Shown here: piece after piece, positions 36,564-45,851 of the stretch
Numbering within the stretch: position 1 is the first letter of the stretch
Layout: each line of letters begins with the position of its first letter
DNA from: Pedococcus cremeus
Lineage (GTDB): Bacteria; Actinomycetota; Actinomycetes; Actinomycetales; Dermatophilaceae
Reading direction: 5' to 3'
Assembly: GCF_900111375.1 (NCBI RefSeq)
Contig: NZ_FOHB01000001.1
Span: 186,001 to 250,000, forward strand
Length of the DNA stretch: 64,000 nucleotides
Made by a program: the position numbers and the translations under genes
The notes under the pieces: generated by a model
Databases searched by the model: none
The model's input: the letters and a program-made list of their open reading frames with translations, nothing else
What the model was told of the DNA's origin: nothing

Positions 36564-36616
36564 GCCCGGGGCTCGAACCTGCCCGGGGCTCGAACCTGCC
36601 CGGGTCTCGAACCCGG
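36564..36616. repeat. 17-bp tandem repeat x3 ending in a hairpin
   Basis: GCCCGGGGCTCGAACCT at 36564-36580 and 36581-36597, then GCCCGGGTCTCGAACCC at 36598-36614. The changed third copy forms CCGGGT-CTCGA-ACCCGG (36600-36616). It lies between the convergent LOG and purU genes and could act as a two-way terminator. Confidence 0.8.
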
Positions 36617-36624
36617 CCCCGCGG

Positions 36625-37509
36625 TCAGTCGAAGACGATGGTGCGCCGGCCGCGCAGGATGACCCGGTGCTCGACGTGCCAGCGCACGGCCCGGGCCAGG
36701 GCCATCGCCTCCAGCTCCTGCCCGACGCGGGCGAGCTCGCCGGGGCTCATCCGGTGGTCGACCCGGCGGAAGTCCTGCTCGATGATCGGTCCCTCGTCGA
36801 GGTCGGCCGTGACGTAGTGGGCCGTGGCGCCGATGACCTTCACCCCACGGTCGTGGGCCTGGGTGTAGGGCTTGGCGCCCTTGAAGCTCGGCAGCAGCGA
36901 GTGGTGGATGTTGATGACCCGGCCGGCGAAGTCGGCGCACAGGTCGGCCGAGAGGATCTGCATGTAGCGCGCCAGCACGATCGTGTCGGCCCGGTGCTCC
37001 TCGACCAGGCGGCGCAGCTCCGCCTCGGCCGCCGGCTTCGTCGCGGCCGTGACCGGCACGTGGTGGAACGGGATGTCGTGCCACTGCGCGAGGCCGCGGA
37101 AGTCCTCGTGGTTGGAGACGATGGCGGGGATCTCGACGTTGAGCGACCCTGTCTCGGCCCGGAAGAGCAGGTCGTTGAGGCAGTGGCCCTGCTGGCTCAC
37201 CATCACCAGCAGCCGGTGGCACACCGACAGGTCGTGCACGGCCCACTGCATGGCGAACTCGGTGGCGACCGGCTCCAGTGCGGCCCGCAGCGCCTCGACC
37301 TCGAGCGGGGTGCCTTCGCGCACCAGGTGCATGCGCAGGTGGAACTCGCCCGACGACGGGTCGCCGAACTGCTGGGCGTCGGCGATGGTCAGGCCCTGCT
37401 CGAGGGCCACCCCGGTGACGGCGTGGACGATGCCGCGGCGGTCGGGGCACGACACGGTGAGGACGAACTCGCGACCGGCCTCCGGGGTCGGGGTGGTCTG
37501 GCCGTGCAC
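36625..37509 (-). CDS. purU: formyltetrahydrofolate deformylase
   Basis: A 294-residue enzyme that hydrolyses 10-formyl-THF to THF and formate, balancing one-carbon and purine metabolism. An N-terminal ACT domain (L-T-V-S-C-P-D-R-R-G-I-V near residue 17) precedes the formyltransferase-fold domain with V-I-N-I-H-H-S-L-L-P-S-F-K-G (catalytic Asn and His) and G-A-T-A-H-Y-V-T-A-D-L-D-E-G-P-I-I (catalytic Asp). GAGGAG precedes the ATG. It stands alone, converging with the LOG gene. Confidence 0.94.
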   Translation of the reverse strand: MHGQTTPTPEAGREFVLTVSCPDRRGIVHAVTGVALEQGLTIADAQQFGDPSSGEFHLRMHLVREGTPLEVEALRAALEPVATEFAMQWAVHDLSVCHRLLVMVSQQGHCLNDLLFRAETGSLNVEIPAIVSNHEDFRGLAQWHDIPFHHVPVTAATKPAAEAELRRLVEEHRADTIVLARYMQILSADLCADFAGRVINIHHSLLPSFKGAKPYTQAHDRGVKVIGATAHYVTADLDEGPIIEQDFRRVDHRMSPGELARVGQELEAMALARAVRWHVEHRVILRGRRTIVFD

Positions 37510-37593
37510 GGCTGCTCCTCGCTCAGGTGGGGGTGGTCCGGGGAGCCGTCACCCTACCGAGCCACTCGTCGAGAAGTTCGCGCGTGACCAGCA

Positions 37594-38844
37594 CTAGGGA
37601 CGGGTGACCATGACGATGCCGAGGCACATCTCGTCGGTAGTGCCCTCGCCCCAGACGACGTAGCGCTCGGGCTGTCCGGCGAAGGCGGGCAGGACGTCGC
37701 GGAGAGCCTGGTCGTGCCGGCACTCCACCGTCAGGGTGTCGCCCGGCTTCACGTGCACCGCGGGGGTGACGGCACGGCTGCCCTGGTCGTCGAAGTCCCA
37801 GACGGGGATGTCGAGCACCCGGCGCTCGTCGGGCCGCCCGCGGTTCACCGTGATGCTGATCGAGCGGCCCAGCAGGTGCATGTGCCCCGCGACGGCCCGG
37901 ATCGTGGCCTTCTCGGTGACCGGGCGGGTGCACCGCTGGGTCGGCGAGGGGCCGACGCCCTTGCAGATCATGTTCAGGAAGTTGCCGGTCACTCCGGCGA
38001 TCGTTCCGAAGCGCTTCGTGACGTCGGCGACCGAGGCCTCGCGGTTGCACAGCGGGCCGGTGTGCCCGAGCCGGCAGGGCAGCTCCACCGGCGCGGGCAG
38101 CAGCACCGTCTGCAGGGTCTTCCGTGAGCCGTCGGCCGGCGCCAGCCGCAGGCGCGCCGCGGTCGTGTCCGGACCTCGCCCGGCGAGCAGGTTGTAGTGC
38201 ACCTGCATGACGACGCGCGAGCCCTTCTCGAGCGGCATACCGATGTCCTTGGCGAGCACGCGCTCACCGCCGCCCGGTGCCCACGCGCCGAGCCAGGGTG
38301 CGGCGTCGAGGCTGTCGCCCTGGCCCTCGACGCCGGAACCGCCGAAGCAGGTCCACCCCTGGCCCGGCTGGGCGGCGTCGAGCGCCTGCGCCCGCGCGAC
38401 CTGCGCCGGCGGCACCCGGAAGAGGATGACGTGGTGCACGACCTTGGGGTTGCCGGGCAGCACGTCGACGCCGGTCACCATCGCGTCGCGGGACAACCGG
38501 GGGTCGAGCAGGAAGCACCGGTAGTCGTCGGTGCCGGTCGACGGCGGTGAGGGCCGGTACGCCGCGGGCACCCGCAGGGTGAGGAACCGCTCGCCCGCGC
38601 GCAGGGGCGTGCGCGTCGGCGAGGCCTTCGGCGTGGCGGACGTCCCGTGGGCGTGCGCCGCCGTCGCGGTGGACGGTGTCGCCGGGCTCGAGGAGGTGGC
38701 TCGCGCAGAACCGGACGAGCCGGCTGCCGCGCCTGCTGCGCCGGTGGCACCGCCGGACGGCTCCGCGGGACCGGCGCACGCCGCGACGGCGAGCAGCAGC
38801 GCACCGCCCCAGGCGGCGGCGCTGCTGCTCAGGCGGACTCGCAC
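37594..38844 (-). CDS. PHM/DBM-like copper monooxygenase lipoprotein
   Basis: A 416-residue exported protein. Lipobox A-V-A-A-C with Cys23, a Ser/Ala/Gly/Thr-rich linker to about residue 85, then a two-domain copper type II, ascorbate-dependent monooxygenase-like fold. All six PHM copper ligands have clear counterparts: H137-H138 (V-V-H-H-V-I) and H216 (Q-V-H-Y-N) for one copper; H321 and H323 (A-G-H-M-H-L-L-G) and M406 (T-T-D-E-M-C) for the other. It may hydroxylate a small substrate outside the cell. Several Cys (110, 166, 257, 266, 294, 305, 375, 407) could form disulfides. GTG start, no Shine-Dalgarno. Substrate unknown. Confidence 0.78.
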   Translation of the reverse strand: MRVRLSSSAAAWGGALLLAVAACAGPAEPSGGATGAAGAAAGSSGSARATSSSPATPSTATAAHAHGTSATPKASPTRTPLRAGERFLTLRVPAAYRPSPPSTGTDDYRCFLLDPRLSRDAMVTGVDVLPGNPKVVHHVILFRVPPAQVARAQALDAAQPGQGWTCFGGSGVEGQGDSLDAAPWLGAWAPGGGERVLAKDIGMPLEKGSRVVMQVHYNLLAGRGPDTTAARLRLAPADGSRKTLQTVLLPAPVELPCRLGHTGPLCNREASVADVTKRFGTIAGVTGNFLNMICKGVGPSPTQRCTRPVTEKATIRAVAGHMHLLGRSISITVNRGRPDERRVLDIPVWDFDDQGSRAVTPAVHVKPGDTLTVECRHDQALRDVLPAFAGQPERYVVWGEGTTDEMCLGIVMVTRP

Positions 38845-38850
38845 GCAGCG

Positions 38851-38856
38851 AGTCTA
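38851..38856 (-). promoter_or_regulatory. candidate leaderless -10 (TAGACT)
   Basis: Minus-strand TAGACT lies 6 nt before the GTG of the copper monooxygenase-like gene, which lacks a Shine-Dalgarno. Confidence 0.45.
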
Positions 38857-38888
38857 GGTGGGCCGCCGCGTCGGCGACCGACTTTCGC

Positions 38889-40109
38889 TCAGGCGGTGGA
38901 GGCGGCCAGCTGGCCGCACGCGCCGTCGATGTCCTGGCCCCGGGTGTCGCGGATGGTGGTCGGGACGCCATGCGCGCGGAGCCGCTCGACGAACTGCTGC
39001 TCCACCCCGGGGCGCGAGGCGGTCCACTTCGACCCCGGTGTCGGGTTGAGCGGGATCGGGTTGACGTGCACCCACCCACGGCCGCGTGCGTTGAGCTTGT
39101 CGCCCAGCAGGTCGGCCCGCCACGCCTGGTCGTTGATGTCGCGGATCAGCGCGTACTCGATGCTGACCCGGCGCCCCGTGGCGTCGAAGTAGCGCCGCGC
39201 GGCGTCGAGGGCCTCGTCGACGCTCCAGCGGGTGTTGATCGGCACCAGCTCGTTGCGCAGCTCGTCGTCGGGGGCGTGCAGCGACAGCGCGAGGGTCACC
39301 GGGATGCCCTCGCCGGCGAGCTTGTCGATGGCGGGCACGAGCCCGACGGTCGACATCGTGATGCCGCGGGCCGACATGCCGAGGCCGTCGGGCGCGGGGT
39401 CGGTGAGCCGGCGGATGGCGCCGATGGCCGACTTGTAGTTGGCCAGCGCCTCGCCCATGCCCATGAAGACCACGTTGGAGATGCGCGTCGGGCCGGTGAC
39501 CTCGGGGGCACCGTCCTCGTCGCCGAGCTCGGCGCCCTCGGAGGTGCCGACGCTGGGAGCGAGGTCGCCGCGGCGCAGCTGCCGCGCGGCATACACGACC
39601 TGCTCCACGATCTCTGCGGCCGACATGTTGCGGGTGAGGCCGGCCTGGCCGGTGGCGCAGAACGGGCAGTTCATGCCGCAGCCGGCCTGCGAGGAGATGC
39701 AGATGGTGACCCGGTTGGGGTAGCGCATCAGCACCGACTCGACGATCGCGCCGTCGTGCAGGCGCCAGGCCGACTTGATGGTCGCCCCGTCGTCGGCGGT
39801 GCGCTGCACGTGCGGCGTGAGCAGCGGCGGCAGCAGGTCGCGCACCAGGTCGTCGCGGATGGCCTTGGGCAGGTCGGTCATCTCGTCGGGCAACTCGACG
39901 AGCCGCTCGAAGTAGTGCGTCGACAGCTGCTTGGCGCGGAACCCCTTGTGCCCGAGGGACTCGACGGCCTCCTTGCGCTCGGCGGGCGTGAGGTCGGCCA
40001 GGTGGCGCGGCGGCTTGCCGCGCCGCGGTGCGGTGAAGGTGAGCTGCCCCGGCCGCGGCTTCTCGGACGACGGCGCGGGCAGGGCCACGGGGGCGGGGTT
40101 CTCGGACAT
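38889..40109 (-). CDS. rlmN: 23S rRNA (A2503-C2)/tRNA methyltransferase
   Basis: A 406-residue radical-SAM enzyme. The cluster motif is C-G-M-N-C-P-F-C (C-x3-C-x2-C), and the C-terminal D-I-D-G-A-C-G-Q-L holds the methyl-carrying Cys. It methylates A2503 of 23S rRNA and A37 of some tRNAs. M-S-E-N-P at 40109 is taken as the start. An insert of acidic residues near 195-210 (A-E-L-G-D-E-D-G-A) lengthens it modestly against the family. It lies downstream of cdsA in the same direction. Confidence 0.95.
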   Translation of the reverse strand: MSENPAPVALPAPSSEKPRPGQLTFTAPRRGKPPRHLADLTPAERKEAVESLGHKGFRAKQLSTHYFERLVELPDEMTDLPKAIRDDLVRDLLPPLLTPHVQRTADDGATIKSAWRLHDGAIVESVLMRYPNRVTICISSQAGCGMNCPFCATGQAGLTRNMSAAEIVEQVVYAARQLRRGDLAPSVGTSEGAELGDEDGAPEVTGPTRISNVVFMGMGEALANYKSAIGAIRRLTDPAPDGLGMSARGITMSTVGLVPAIDKLAGEGIPVTLALSLHAPDDELRNELVPINTRWSVDEALDAARRYFDATGRRVSIEYALIRDINDQAWRADLLGDKLNARGRGWVHVNPIPLNPTPGSKWTASRPGVEQQFVERLRAHGVPTTIRDTRGQDIDGACGQLAASTA

Positions 40110-40165
40110 CCCCACCAGTGTCTCAGCCCCGGCGCCCCAGCGGAAACGACGGCTGCCGGCCGCGC

Positions 40166-41101
40166 CTACTGGATGGGGACGAACACCATGAGCAGGGCCC
40201 AGCTGAGCGGGGCGGTGACGAGCAGCGAGTCGAGCCGGTCCATGACCCCGCCGTGGCCGGGGAGGATGTGGCTCATGTCCTTGATGCCGAGGTCGCGCTT
40301 GATGGTCGACTCGGTTAGGTCGCCGACGGTGGCGCCGATGGCGACCGCCGCGCCCATGAGCAGACCCGCCCACCACGGGCCGTGGAGCCCGAGCGAGATC
40401 CCGAGGGAGGCGCCGAGCATGCAGGCCAGGACCGAACCGGCGAAGCCCTCCCACGACTTCTTCGGGCTCACCGACGGGGCCATCGGGTGGCGGCCCCACA
40501 GCACGCCGAAGACGTAGCCGCCGATGTCGCTGAGCACGGTGACGAGGATGAAGACGATGACGCGGGCCACGCCGTCGTCGGCCGCGAGCAGCAGCGCGGC
40601 GAACCCCGCGAGGAACGAGGGGTACAGCGCGACGAACATGCCGCCGGCGACGTCGCGCACGGCGTCCTTGACCCCGTCGGCCACCCGCCACAGCAGCACG
40701 CCGACACAGGTCAGGCCGAAGGTGACCGCGAGCGCCTGGGCGCCGCCCCAGAAGGCCGAGCCCAGCATGCTGACCATGCCCACCATCGAGGGCACGAGCG
40801 GCACGTGGATGCCCGCCTGGGCGAGCGCCTTGCGCAGCTCCCACACGCCGAAGCCGACCGCCACGGCCACGATGCCGAGGAAGAGCTCCTTGGCCACGAC
40901 CAGCGACACGATGACGAGCGCGCCGAGCGTGACGCCCACCGCGATGGCGGCGGGCAGGTTGCGCCCGGCGCGGGACGTCTTGGCTGCCGGGGCGCCGCGG
41001 CGGCGGTCGGTGCCCCCGCCCGAGGAGTCGTCGGCGACTGCGGTGGAGCCGGCAGCCCGGCTCTCCCGCAGCTCACGACGGGTGGGGTACGGCGAGGTCA
41101 T
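40166..41101 (-). CDS. cdsA: phosphatidate cytidylyltransferase
   Basis: A 311-residue membrane enzyme that makes CDP-diacylglycerol from phosphatidic acid and CTP, the branch point of phospholipid synthesis. About eight membrane segments follow a basic, Arg-rich N-terminus. The family signature is complete near the C-terminus: [16 protein letters not shown] followed by [12 protein letters not shown]. It lies between frr and rlmN, the usual actinobacterial order. Confidence 0.95.
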   Translation of the reverse strand: MTSPYPTRRELRESRAAGSTAVADDSSGGGTDRRRGAPAAKTSRAGRNLPAAIAVGVTLGALVIVSLVVAKELFLGIVAVAVGFGVWELRKALAQAGIHVPLVPSMVGMVSMLGSAFWGGAQALAVTFGLTCVGVLLWRVADGVKDAVRDVAGGMFVALYPSFLAGFAALLLAADDGVARVIVFILVTVLSDIGGYVFGVLWGRHPMAPSVSPKKSWEGFAGSVLACMLGASLGISLGLHGPWWAGLLMGAAVAIGATVGDLTESTIKRDLGIKDMSHILPGHGGVMDRLDSLLVTAPLSWALLMVFVPIQ

Positions 41102-41135
41102 GGCAGACGAGGTGGGTGGCGCGCTGTCGAGGTCC

Positions 41136-41693
41136 TCAGACCTCGGACAGCTCGGCCTCCTTGTGACGCATGAGCTCGTCGACGCTGTCGACGTACTTCT
41201 TCGTGGTCGCGTCGAGGTCCTTCTCCGCGCGCTTGCCCTCGTCCTCGCCGACCTCGCCGTCCTTGACGAGCCGGTCGAGCTGGTCCTTGGCGTGGCGGCG
41301 GATGTTGCGGATCGACACCTTGGCGTCCTCGCCCTTGTGGCGGGCGAGCTTGATGTAGTCCCTGCGACGCTCCTCGGTGAGGGCCGGCAGCACGCAGCGG
41401 ATGACGTTGCCGTCGTTGCTCGGGTTCACGCCTAGGTCGGAGTCGCGCAGGGTCTTCTCGATCGACGACATGGCCGACTTGTCGAAGGGGGTGATGAGGA
41501 TGGTGCGGGCCTCGGGCGTCTGGAAGGAGGCGAGCTGCTGCAGCGGGGTCGGAGCACCGTAGTAGTCGACGACGAGCTTGTTGAACATGCCCGGGGTCGC
41601 TCGGCCGGTCCGGATGCCCGCGAAGTCCTCCTTGGCGACCTCGACGGCCTTCTCCATCTTCTCCTCGGCCTCGAGCAGGGTCTCGTCAATCAT
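41136..41693 (-). CDS. frr: ribosome recycling factor
   Basis: A 185-residue RRF, which with EF-G splits the ribosome after termination. The sequence [26 protein letters not shown] and the C-terminal helical hairpin are all typical, and the length is exact. The ATG at 41693 has AAGGAG 6 nt upstream. It follows pyrH after a 143-bp gap that contains tandem repeats. Confidence 0.97.
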   Translation of the reverse strand: MIDETLLEAEEKMEKAVEVAKEDFAGIRTGRATPGMFNKLVVDYYGAPTPLQQLASFQTPEARTILITPFDKSAMSSIEKTLRDSDLGVNPSNDGNVIRCVLPALTEERRRDYIKLARHKGEDAKVSIRNIRRHAKDQLDRLVKDGEVGEDEGKRAEKDLDATTKKYVDSVDELMRHKEAELSEV

Positions 41694-41735
41694 GTCGGCT
41701 CCTTCGGGCCGTGGGTGCCGGCCTCATCGGTCGTG

Positions 41736-41791
41736 TCGCGGGGTGGTGCAGGTGTCACGGGGTGGTGCAAGTGTCACGGGTGGTGCAAGTG
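41736..41791. repeat. 19-bp tandem repeat x3
   Basis: Three near-identical units (41736-41754, 41755-41773, 41774-41791), the middle one TCACGGGGTGGTGCAAGTG, lie in the gap between the pyrH stop and the frr start. The last copy lacks one G. Confidence 0.8.
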
Positions 41792-41836
41792 GTGCGGTCG
41801 TCCGGGCGCATCGCCGGCCGACGGGTCGTTCGGGGG

Positions 41837-42580
41837 TCAGTCGGCGGTGACGAGCGTGCCGATCTTCTCACCGCGGATGGCGCGGACCACGTTGCCCTCG
41901 CCCTCCATGCCGAAGACCACCATGGGGAGCTTGTTGTCCCTGCAGAGGCTGAAGGCCGCTGCGTCGACCACGCGCAGGCCCTGCTGGATGGCCTCGCCGT
42001 AGGTGATCTCGTCGAGCTTCTTCGCGTCGGGGTTCGTGCGCGGGTCGGAGTCGTAGACGCCGTCGACGCCGCTCTTGCTCATGAGCACCGCGTCGCACTT
42101 GATCTCCAGCGCCCGCTGGGCGGAGACGGTGTCGGTGGAGAAGAACGGCATACCGGCTCCCGCACCGAAGATGACCACACGGCCCTTCTCGAGGTGGCGG
42201 ATGGCGCGGCGCGGGATGTAGGGCTCGGCGACCTGGCCCATCGCGATGGCGGTCTGGACGCGGGTCTCGATCCCCTCCTTCTCCAGAAAGTCCTGGAGGG
42301 CCAGGCAGTTCATGACCGTGCCGAGCATGCCCATGTAGTCGGCGCGGGTGCGGTCCATGCCCTGCTGCTGCAGCTCGGCGCCGCGGAAGAAGTTGCCCCC
42401 GCCGACCACGACGGCGACCTGGCTTCCCGCCCGGACGGCCTTGGCGATCTGCTGGGCGACGCCTCGGACGACGTCGGGGGCCAGACCCACCTTGCCGCCG
42501 CCGAAGACCTCCCCCGACAGCTTCAGCAGCACCCGGCGGTACGAGCGGCTCTCGGTGACGTCGGCTCCGTCAGTGGTCAC
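41837..42580 (-). CDS. pyrH: uridylate kinase (UMP kinase)
   Basis: A 247-residue amino-acid-kinase-fold enzyme phosphorylating UMP to UDP. L-L-K-L-S-G-E (about 19-25), [10 protein letters not shown] (about 58-67) and the T-D-T-V-S-A-Q-R-A region are typical. The GTG at 42580 has GGAGGA 6 nt upstream. It lies in the standard rpsB-tsf-pyrH-frr order, with two small non-core genes (42713-43586) wedged between tsf and pyrH. Confidence 0.96.
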   Translation of the reverse strand: MTTDGADVTESRSYRRVLLKLSGEVFGGGKVGLAPDVVRGVAQQIAKAVRAGSQVAVVVGGGNFFRGAELQQQGMDRTRADYMGMLGTVMNCLALQDFLEKEGIETRVQTAIAMGQVAEPYIPRRAIRHLEKGRVVIFGAGAGMPFFSTDTVSAQRALEIKCDAVLMSKSGVDGVYDSDPRTNPDAKKLDEITYGEAIQQGLRVVDAAAFSLCRDNKLPMVVFGMEGEGNVVRAIRGEKIGTLVTAD

Positions 42581-42712
42581 GTGGCTTCCTCCATGAGGGC
42601 TCTCGGGGGCTCGCTGCGGTCGCTCGATCTTTCCACACGATGCGCCCTCGGTTCGACCCGGGCACGTCGCCGGGCGGGAGCGGTCCCCCACATCTGGGAG
42701 AATCGTTCGGCC

Positions 42713-43312
42713 ATGCCCGATCCCACCGCCACCGTGCCCCAGAACACCGGACCGCACCCGGTCACCGTCGCCATCACCCGTCGCGTGCGCCCCGAGGACG
42801 AGCTGCTCATGCAGGCCTGGGTGCACGCCGGCACCTCGCTCGCCGAGCGGTTCCCCGGCTTCCTGGGCACCGGCTGGGTGCGCCCGGCTGCCGACTCGAC
42901 CGACTGGCACATGCTCTACCGGTTCGACTCCCCCCAGAGCCTGCAGCACTGGGAGCGCTCGACCGAGCGCACGCGGTGGCTGCGCTCGGCGCAGGACCTC
43001 GTCGAGCACACCCGGGTGGAGCACCGCACGGGCATCGAGGGCTGGTTCGACGAGCCGGCAGAGCGCTCGGTCAGCGAGGTGCCGCCGCCCGCTCCGCCGC
43101 GTTGGAAGCAGGCCGTGGTGATCTGGGTGGCCTTCTTCCCGACGAACCTGCTCTTCACGTGGCTGCTGACCCCGCTGCTGGGGCACTGGCCACTGGCGCT
43201 GCGAGTGCTCGTGTCGACCCTGCTGCTGACACCGCTGATGACCTACCTGGTGCTGCCGCGCGTGACCGCCCTGCTGCAGCCGTGGCTGACCGGTCGGCGC
43301 CGAAGGGCCTAG
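42713..43312 (+). CDS. ABM-domain membrane protein
   Basis: A 199-residue protein: an N-terminal antibiotic-biosynthesis-monooxygenase-like dimeric barrel (about 15-115, with V-A-I-T-R-R-V and F-L-G-T-G-W-V-R) joined to two C-terminal membrane helices (about 130-190, [10 protein letters not shown] before the first). Such fusions are found widely in bacteria without a known reaction. It is transcribed against the tsf-pyrH genes and has GGGAG about 11 nt before the ATG. Confidence 0.75.
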   Translation: MPDPTATVPQNTGPHPVTVAITRRVRPEDELLMQAWVHAGTSLAERFPGFLGTGWVRPAADSTDWHMLYRFDSPQSLQHWERSTERTRWLRSAQDLVEHTRVEHRTGIEGWFDEPAERSVSEVPPPAPPRWKQAVVIWVAFFPTNLLFTWLLTPLLGHWPLALRVLVSTLLLTPLMTYLVLPRVTALLQPWLTGRRRRA

Positions 43313-43338
43313 AAACCCCTGGAAGTCCTCGAACGCCT

Positions 43339-43376
43339 GGGGGCTCTGGAACCGTGGGACCCCCTCTGGAGCCCCC
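43339..43376. terminator. hairpin in a convergent junction
   Basis: GGGGGCTC (43339-43346) pairs with GAGCCCCC (43369-43376) between the ABM gene and the 65-residue gene. The surrounding bases show a loose 18-19-bp quasi-repeat (CTGGAA-type segments). It has no T-run and could terminate either transcript. Confidence 0.45.
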
Positions 43377-43388
43377 GTGTGAGGCGCC

Positions 43389-43586
43389 TCAGAACCCGGC
43401 GTTCCTGAGCACGAACTCGGTCTCGGTGTCGCGGCCGCCCTGCGGGTCGGGCGCCGGGTCGACCTCCTGCGTGGTCACCGTGTCGGCGATCCGCACGGGT
43501 TCCGGCAGGTGCGTGAAGTCCGGCAGCGCGTGCTGCCTCCGCGCCTGGCCTGCGCGGCGTTCGTGCCGCCCCCTCCTGCGCCCCAT
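43389..43586 (-). CDS. 65-residue hypothetical protein
   Basis: A short gene in the tsf-pyrH gap. The product starts with a very basic stretch ([11 protein letters not shown]) and ends with an acidic part containing [13 protein letters not shown]. No family is recognised and no clear Shine-Dalgarno or -10 was found. The codon composition and the switch from basic to structured acidic sequence look coding. It could also be chance. Confidence 0.45.
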   Translation of the reverse strand: MGRRRGRHERRAGQARRQHALPDFTHLPEPVRIADTVTTQEVDPAPDPQGGRDTETEFVLRNAGF

Positions 43587-43645
43587 GACGGCAGTATGCC
43601 GCGTGCGCGCGGCGAGCGGGCGGCATACGGTCCCGGGGACGGCGA

Positions 43646-43675
43646 GAGGCCCGCCCCCGGAAGGGGACGGGCCTC
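43646..43675 (-). terminator. strong terminator hairpin after tsf
   Basis: GAGGCCCG (43646-43653) pairs with CGGGCCTC (43668-43675), with an inner CCCC-GGAA-GGGG continuation. It starts about 40 bp beyond the tsf stop codon. It has no T-tract, as is common in high-G+C actinobacteria. Confidence 0.75.
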
Positions 43676-43714
43676 GCGACGTGCGTGCGTCAGGCGTGAG
43701 CCAGAGGAGCTCGC

Positions 43715-44545
43715 TCAGGAGCCGACGCGGAAGCGGGCGAAGGACTGCGCGTTGGCGCCGGCCTCCTCCAGGACCTTGCCGACGGTCTTCTTGGCGTCCT
43801 TGGCGAACGGCTGCTCGAGCAGCACGTTCTCCTTGAAGTAGCCGTTGACGCGACCCTCGACGATGCGCGGCAGGGCAGCCTCGGGCTTGCCCTCCTCCTT
43901 GGCGGTGGCCTCGGCGACACGGCGCTCGTTCTCCACCGTCTCGGCGTCGACCTCGTCACGGGTCAGCACGGTCGGGCTGAACGCGGCGATGTGCATCGCG
44001 ACGTCACGGCCGACCTGCTCGTCGCCGCCCTCGAGCGCCACCAGGACACCGATCTGCGCGGGCAGGTCGGGGCTGGTCTTGTGCAGGTAGGACACGACGT
44101 TGCCGCCCTCGAGGCGCGCAACCCGCTTGACCTCGATCTTCTCGCCGATGGTGGCGTTGGCCTCGTCGAGCAGGTCCTGCACCGTGCGGCCGTCGCCCAG
44201 GGTGCTCTTCAGCAGGGCGTCGGCGTCAGCCGCGCCGGAGGCGACGGCCTGGTCGAGCACCTGCTGGGCCAGCTCGCCGAACTTCTCGCTCTTGGCGACG
44301 AAGTCGGTCTCGCAGAGGACCTCGACGAGGGTGCCCACGCCGTTCTCGACCCTGGCGGCGACCAGGCCGTTGGAGGTGGTGCGGCCCTCGCGCTTGGTGA
44401 CGCCCTTCAGGCCCTTGACGCGCAGGATCTCGGTGGCCTTGGCGCGGTCGCCGTCGGCCTCGTCGAGCGCCTTCTTGACGTCGAGCATGCCGGCGCCGGT
44501 CTGCTCGCGCAGCGCCTTGATGTCAGCGGCGGTGTAGTTCGCCAT
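43715..44545 (-). CDS. tsf: elongation factor Ts
   Basis: A 276-residue EF-Ts, the nucleotide-exchange factor for EF-Tu. The N-terminus reads M-A-N-Y-T-A-A-D-I-K and T-G-A-G-M-L-D-V-K-K-A-L; C-E-T-D-F-V-A (about 79-85) and the A-M-H-I-A-A dimerisation/core segment are present. It follows rpsB by 45 bp in the universal order and is followed by a strong hairpin. Confidence 0.97.
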   Translation of the reverse strand: MANYTAADIKALREQTGAGMLDVKKALDEADGDRAKATEILRVKGLKGVTKREGRTTSNGLVAARVENGVGTLVEVLCETDFVAKSEKFGELAQQVLDQAVASGAADADALLKSTLGDGRTVQDLLDEANATIGEKIEVKRVARLEGGNVVSYLHKTSPDLPAQIGVLVALEGGDEQVGRDVAMHIAAFSPTVLTRDEVDAETVENERRVAEATAKEEGKPEAALPRIVEGRVNGYFKENVLLEQPFAKDAKKTVGKVLEEAGANAQSFARFRVGS

Positions 44546-44590
44546 AGATGTTGTCTCGCTTCTCGTCGTTGCGGTTCGGTGCGGGCGGGC

Positions 44591-45553
44591 TCAGGCCTTG
44601 GCGTCGGCGTCGGCGTCGGTCGCGGCCTCGGGGGCAGCGGCCTCCGCCTCGGCGGCGGGAGCCTCGGCAGCGGGAGCTTCGGCAGCGGCAGCCTCGGCAG
44701 CGGGAGCCTCGGCGGCGGCCGGAGCGTCGGCGGCGGCGGTCTCGCCGGCCTCCGGGGCGGCGGCGTCGGCAGCCTGGGCAGCCTCGCCACCGAGGAGCTC
44801 GCGCTCCCACTCGGCCAGGGGCTCGTCACCGGCGACACCGGCGTCCTCACCGGTCTTGGCACCGGAGCGGGCGATGAGGCCCTCGGCCACGGCGTCGGCG
44901 ATCACGCGGGTCAGCAGGGTGACCGAGCGGATGGCGTCGTCGTTGCCCGGGATCTTGTAGTCGACCTCGTCGGGGTCGCAGTTGGTGTCGAGGATCGCGA
45001 TGACGGGCAGGCCGAGCTTGCGCGCCTCGTCGACAGCCAGGTGCTCCTTCTTGGTGTCCACGATCCACACGGCCGAGGGGACCTTGGCCATGTCGCGGAT
45101 GCCGCCGAGGGTCTTGTCGAGCTTGCCCCGCTCACGGTTCAGGATGAGGAGCTCCTTCTTCGTGCGGCCCGAGCCGGCCACGTCGTCGAAGTCGATCTCC
45201 TCGAGCTCCTTGAGGCGCGTGAGGCGCTTGGAGATCGTCTGGAAGTTGGTGAGCATGCCACCGAGCCAGCGCTGGTTGACGTACGGCATGCCGACGCGGG
45301 TCGCCTGCTCGGCGATCGGCTCCTGGGCCTGCTTCTTGGTGCCGACGAAGAGGATGGTGCCGCCGTGGGCGACGGTCTCCTTGACGAACTCGTAGGCGTT
45401 GTTGATGTACGTCAGCGACTGCTGCAGGTCGATGATGTAGATGCCGTTGCGCTCGGTCATGATGAAGCGCTTCATCTTGGGGTTCCAGCGACGGGTCTGG
45501 TGCCCGAAGTGGACGCCGCTCTCGAGGAGCTGGCGCATGGTGACGACGGCCAT
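44591..45553 (-). CDS. rpsB: 30S ribosomal protein S2 with Ala/Glu-rich tail
   Basis: A 320-residue S2. The core ([37 protein letters not shown]) is normal. After about residue 255 there is a low-complexity tail of Ala, Pro and Glu in short A-A-E-A-P-type repeats, seen in many actinobacterial S2 proteins; the DNA there is repetitive too. GGGAGA precedes the ATG. The upstream leader contains alternative hairpins that could regulate S2 synthesis. Confidence 0.96.
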   Translation of the reverse strand: MAVVTMRQLLESGVHFGHQTRRWNPKMKRFIMTERNGIYIIDLQQSLTYINNAYEFVKETVAHGGTILFVGTKKQAQEPIAEQATRVGMPYVNQRWLGGMLTNFQTISKRLTRLKELEEIDFDDVAGSGRTKKELLILNRERGKLDKTLGGIRDMAKVPSAVWIVDTKKEHLAVDEARKLGLPVIAILDTNCDPDEVDYKIPGNDDAIRSVTLLTRVIADAVAEGLIARSGAKTGEDAGVAGDEPLAEWERELLGGEAAQAADAAAPEAGETAAADAPAAAEAPAAEAAAAEAPAAEAPAAEAEAAAPEAATDADADAKA

Positions 45554-45638
45554 GCCGTGTTCTCCCTTGTGTCGTTGTCAGTTGCGTCGGTAGACCCGGG
45601 TGGTCCCGGCTACCTGCCTGGCGCCTGCACGCACCCCG

Positions 45639-45679
45639 CCGCACGGTCGTGCGGTGCGGGCCATGAGGCCCGGCCGCAC
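45639..45679 (-). promoter_or_regulatory. rpsB leader with mutually exclusive hairpins
   Basis: The 307-bp gap between rpsB and the divergent MFS gene holds three related arms. In the minus-strand RNA, GUGCGG (45674-45679) comes first, then a GGCC-rich hairpin CGGGCC-UCAU-GGCCCG (45657-45672), then GUGCGG-separated CCGCAC/GUGCGG arms (45639-45654). The CCGCAC arm can pair with either the upstream or downstream GUGCGG. The rest of the gap holds GTATGCC/GGCATAC at 45680 and the rpsB Shine-Dalgarno; nothing else was recognised. Confidence 0.4.
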
Positions 45680-45845
45680 GGCATACGGACTGCCGTGGTG
45701 CGCCCCGGTTCGGAAGGTTCCCTCGTCACCGGCGGAAGACGCGCGAATTGTCGGACCGTGCGCATGGGCACACGAGACCGGCTCCCATCGTACGGCCTGC
45801 GCGCCTCGGGCGGAAAATCGCGTGCTCAGCCGCCGCAGCCGCGGG

Positions 45846-45851
45846 TAGGGT
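45846..45851 (+). promoter_or_regulatory. candidate -10 (TAGGGT) for the MFS gene
   Basis: TAGGGT lies 9 nt before the GTG at 45861, a little farther than in the other leaderless candidates. No Shine-Dalgarno is seen. Confidence 0.3.

Noticed and set aside
36564-36616. A tRNA gene, because the repeats contain CTCGAAC-type sequences like a T-arm and loop
   Set aside because: Only T-arm-like segments are present; there is no acceptor stem, D-arm or anticodon arm at the right spacing, and the unit simply repeats three times.
44591-44790. A frameshift or fusion at the rpsB 3' end, because of the odd Ala/Glu-rich tail
   Set aside because: The frame is continuous and such tails are common on actinobacterial S2 and S16; rpsP at the window end shows the same feature.
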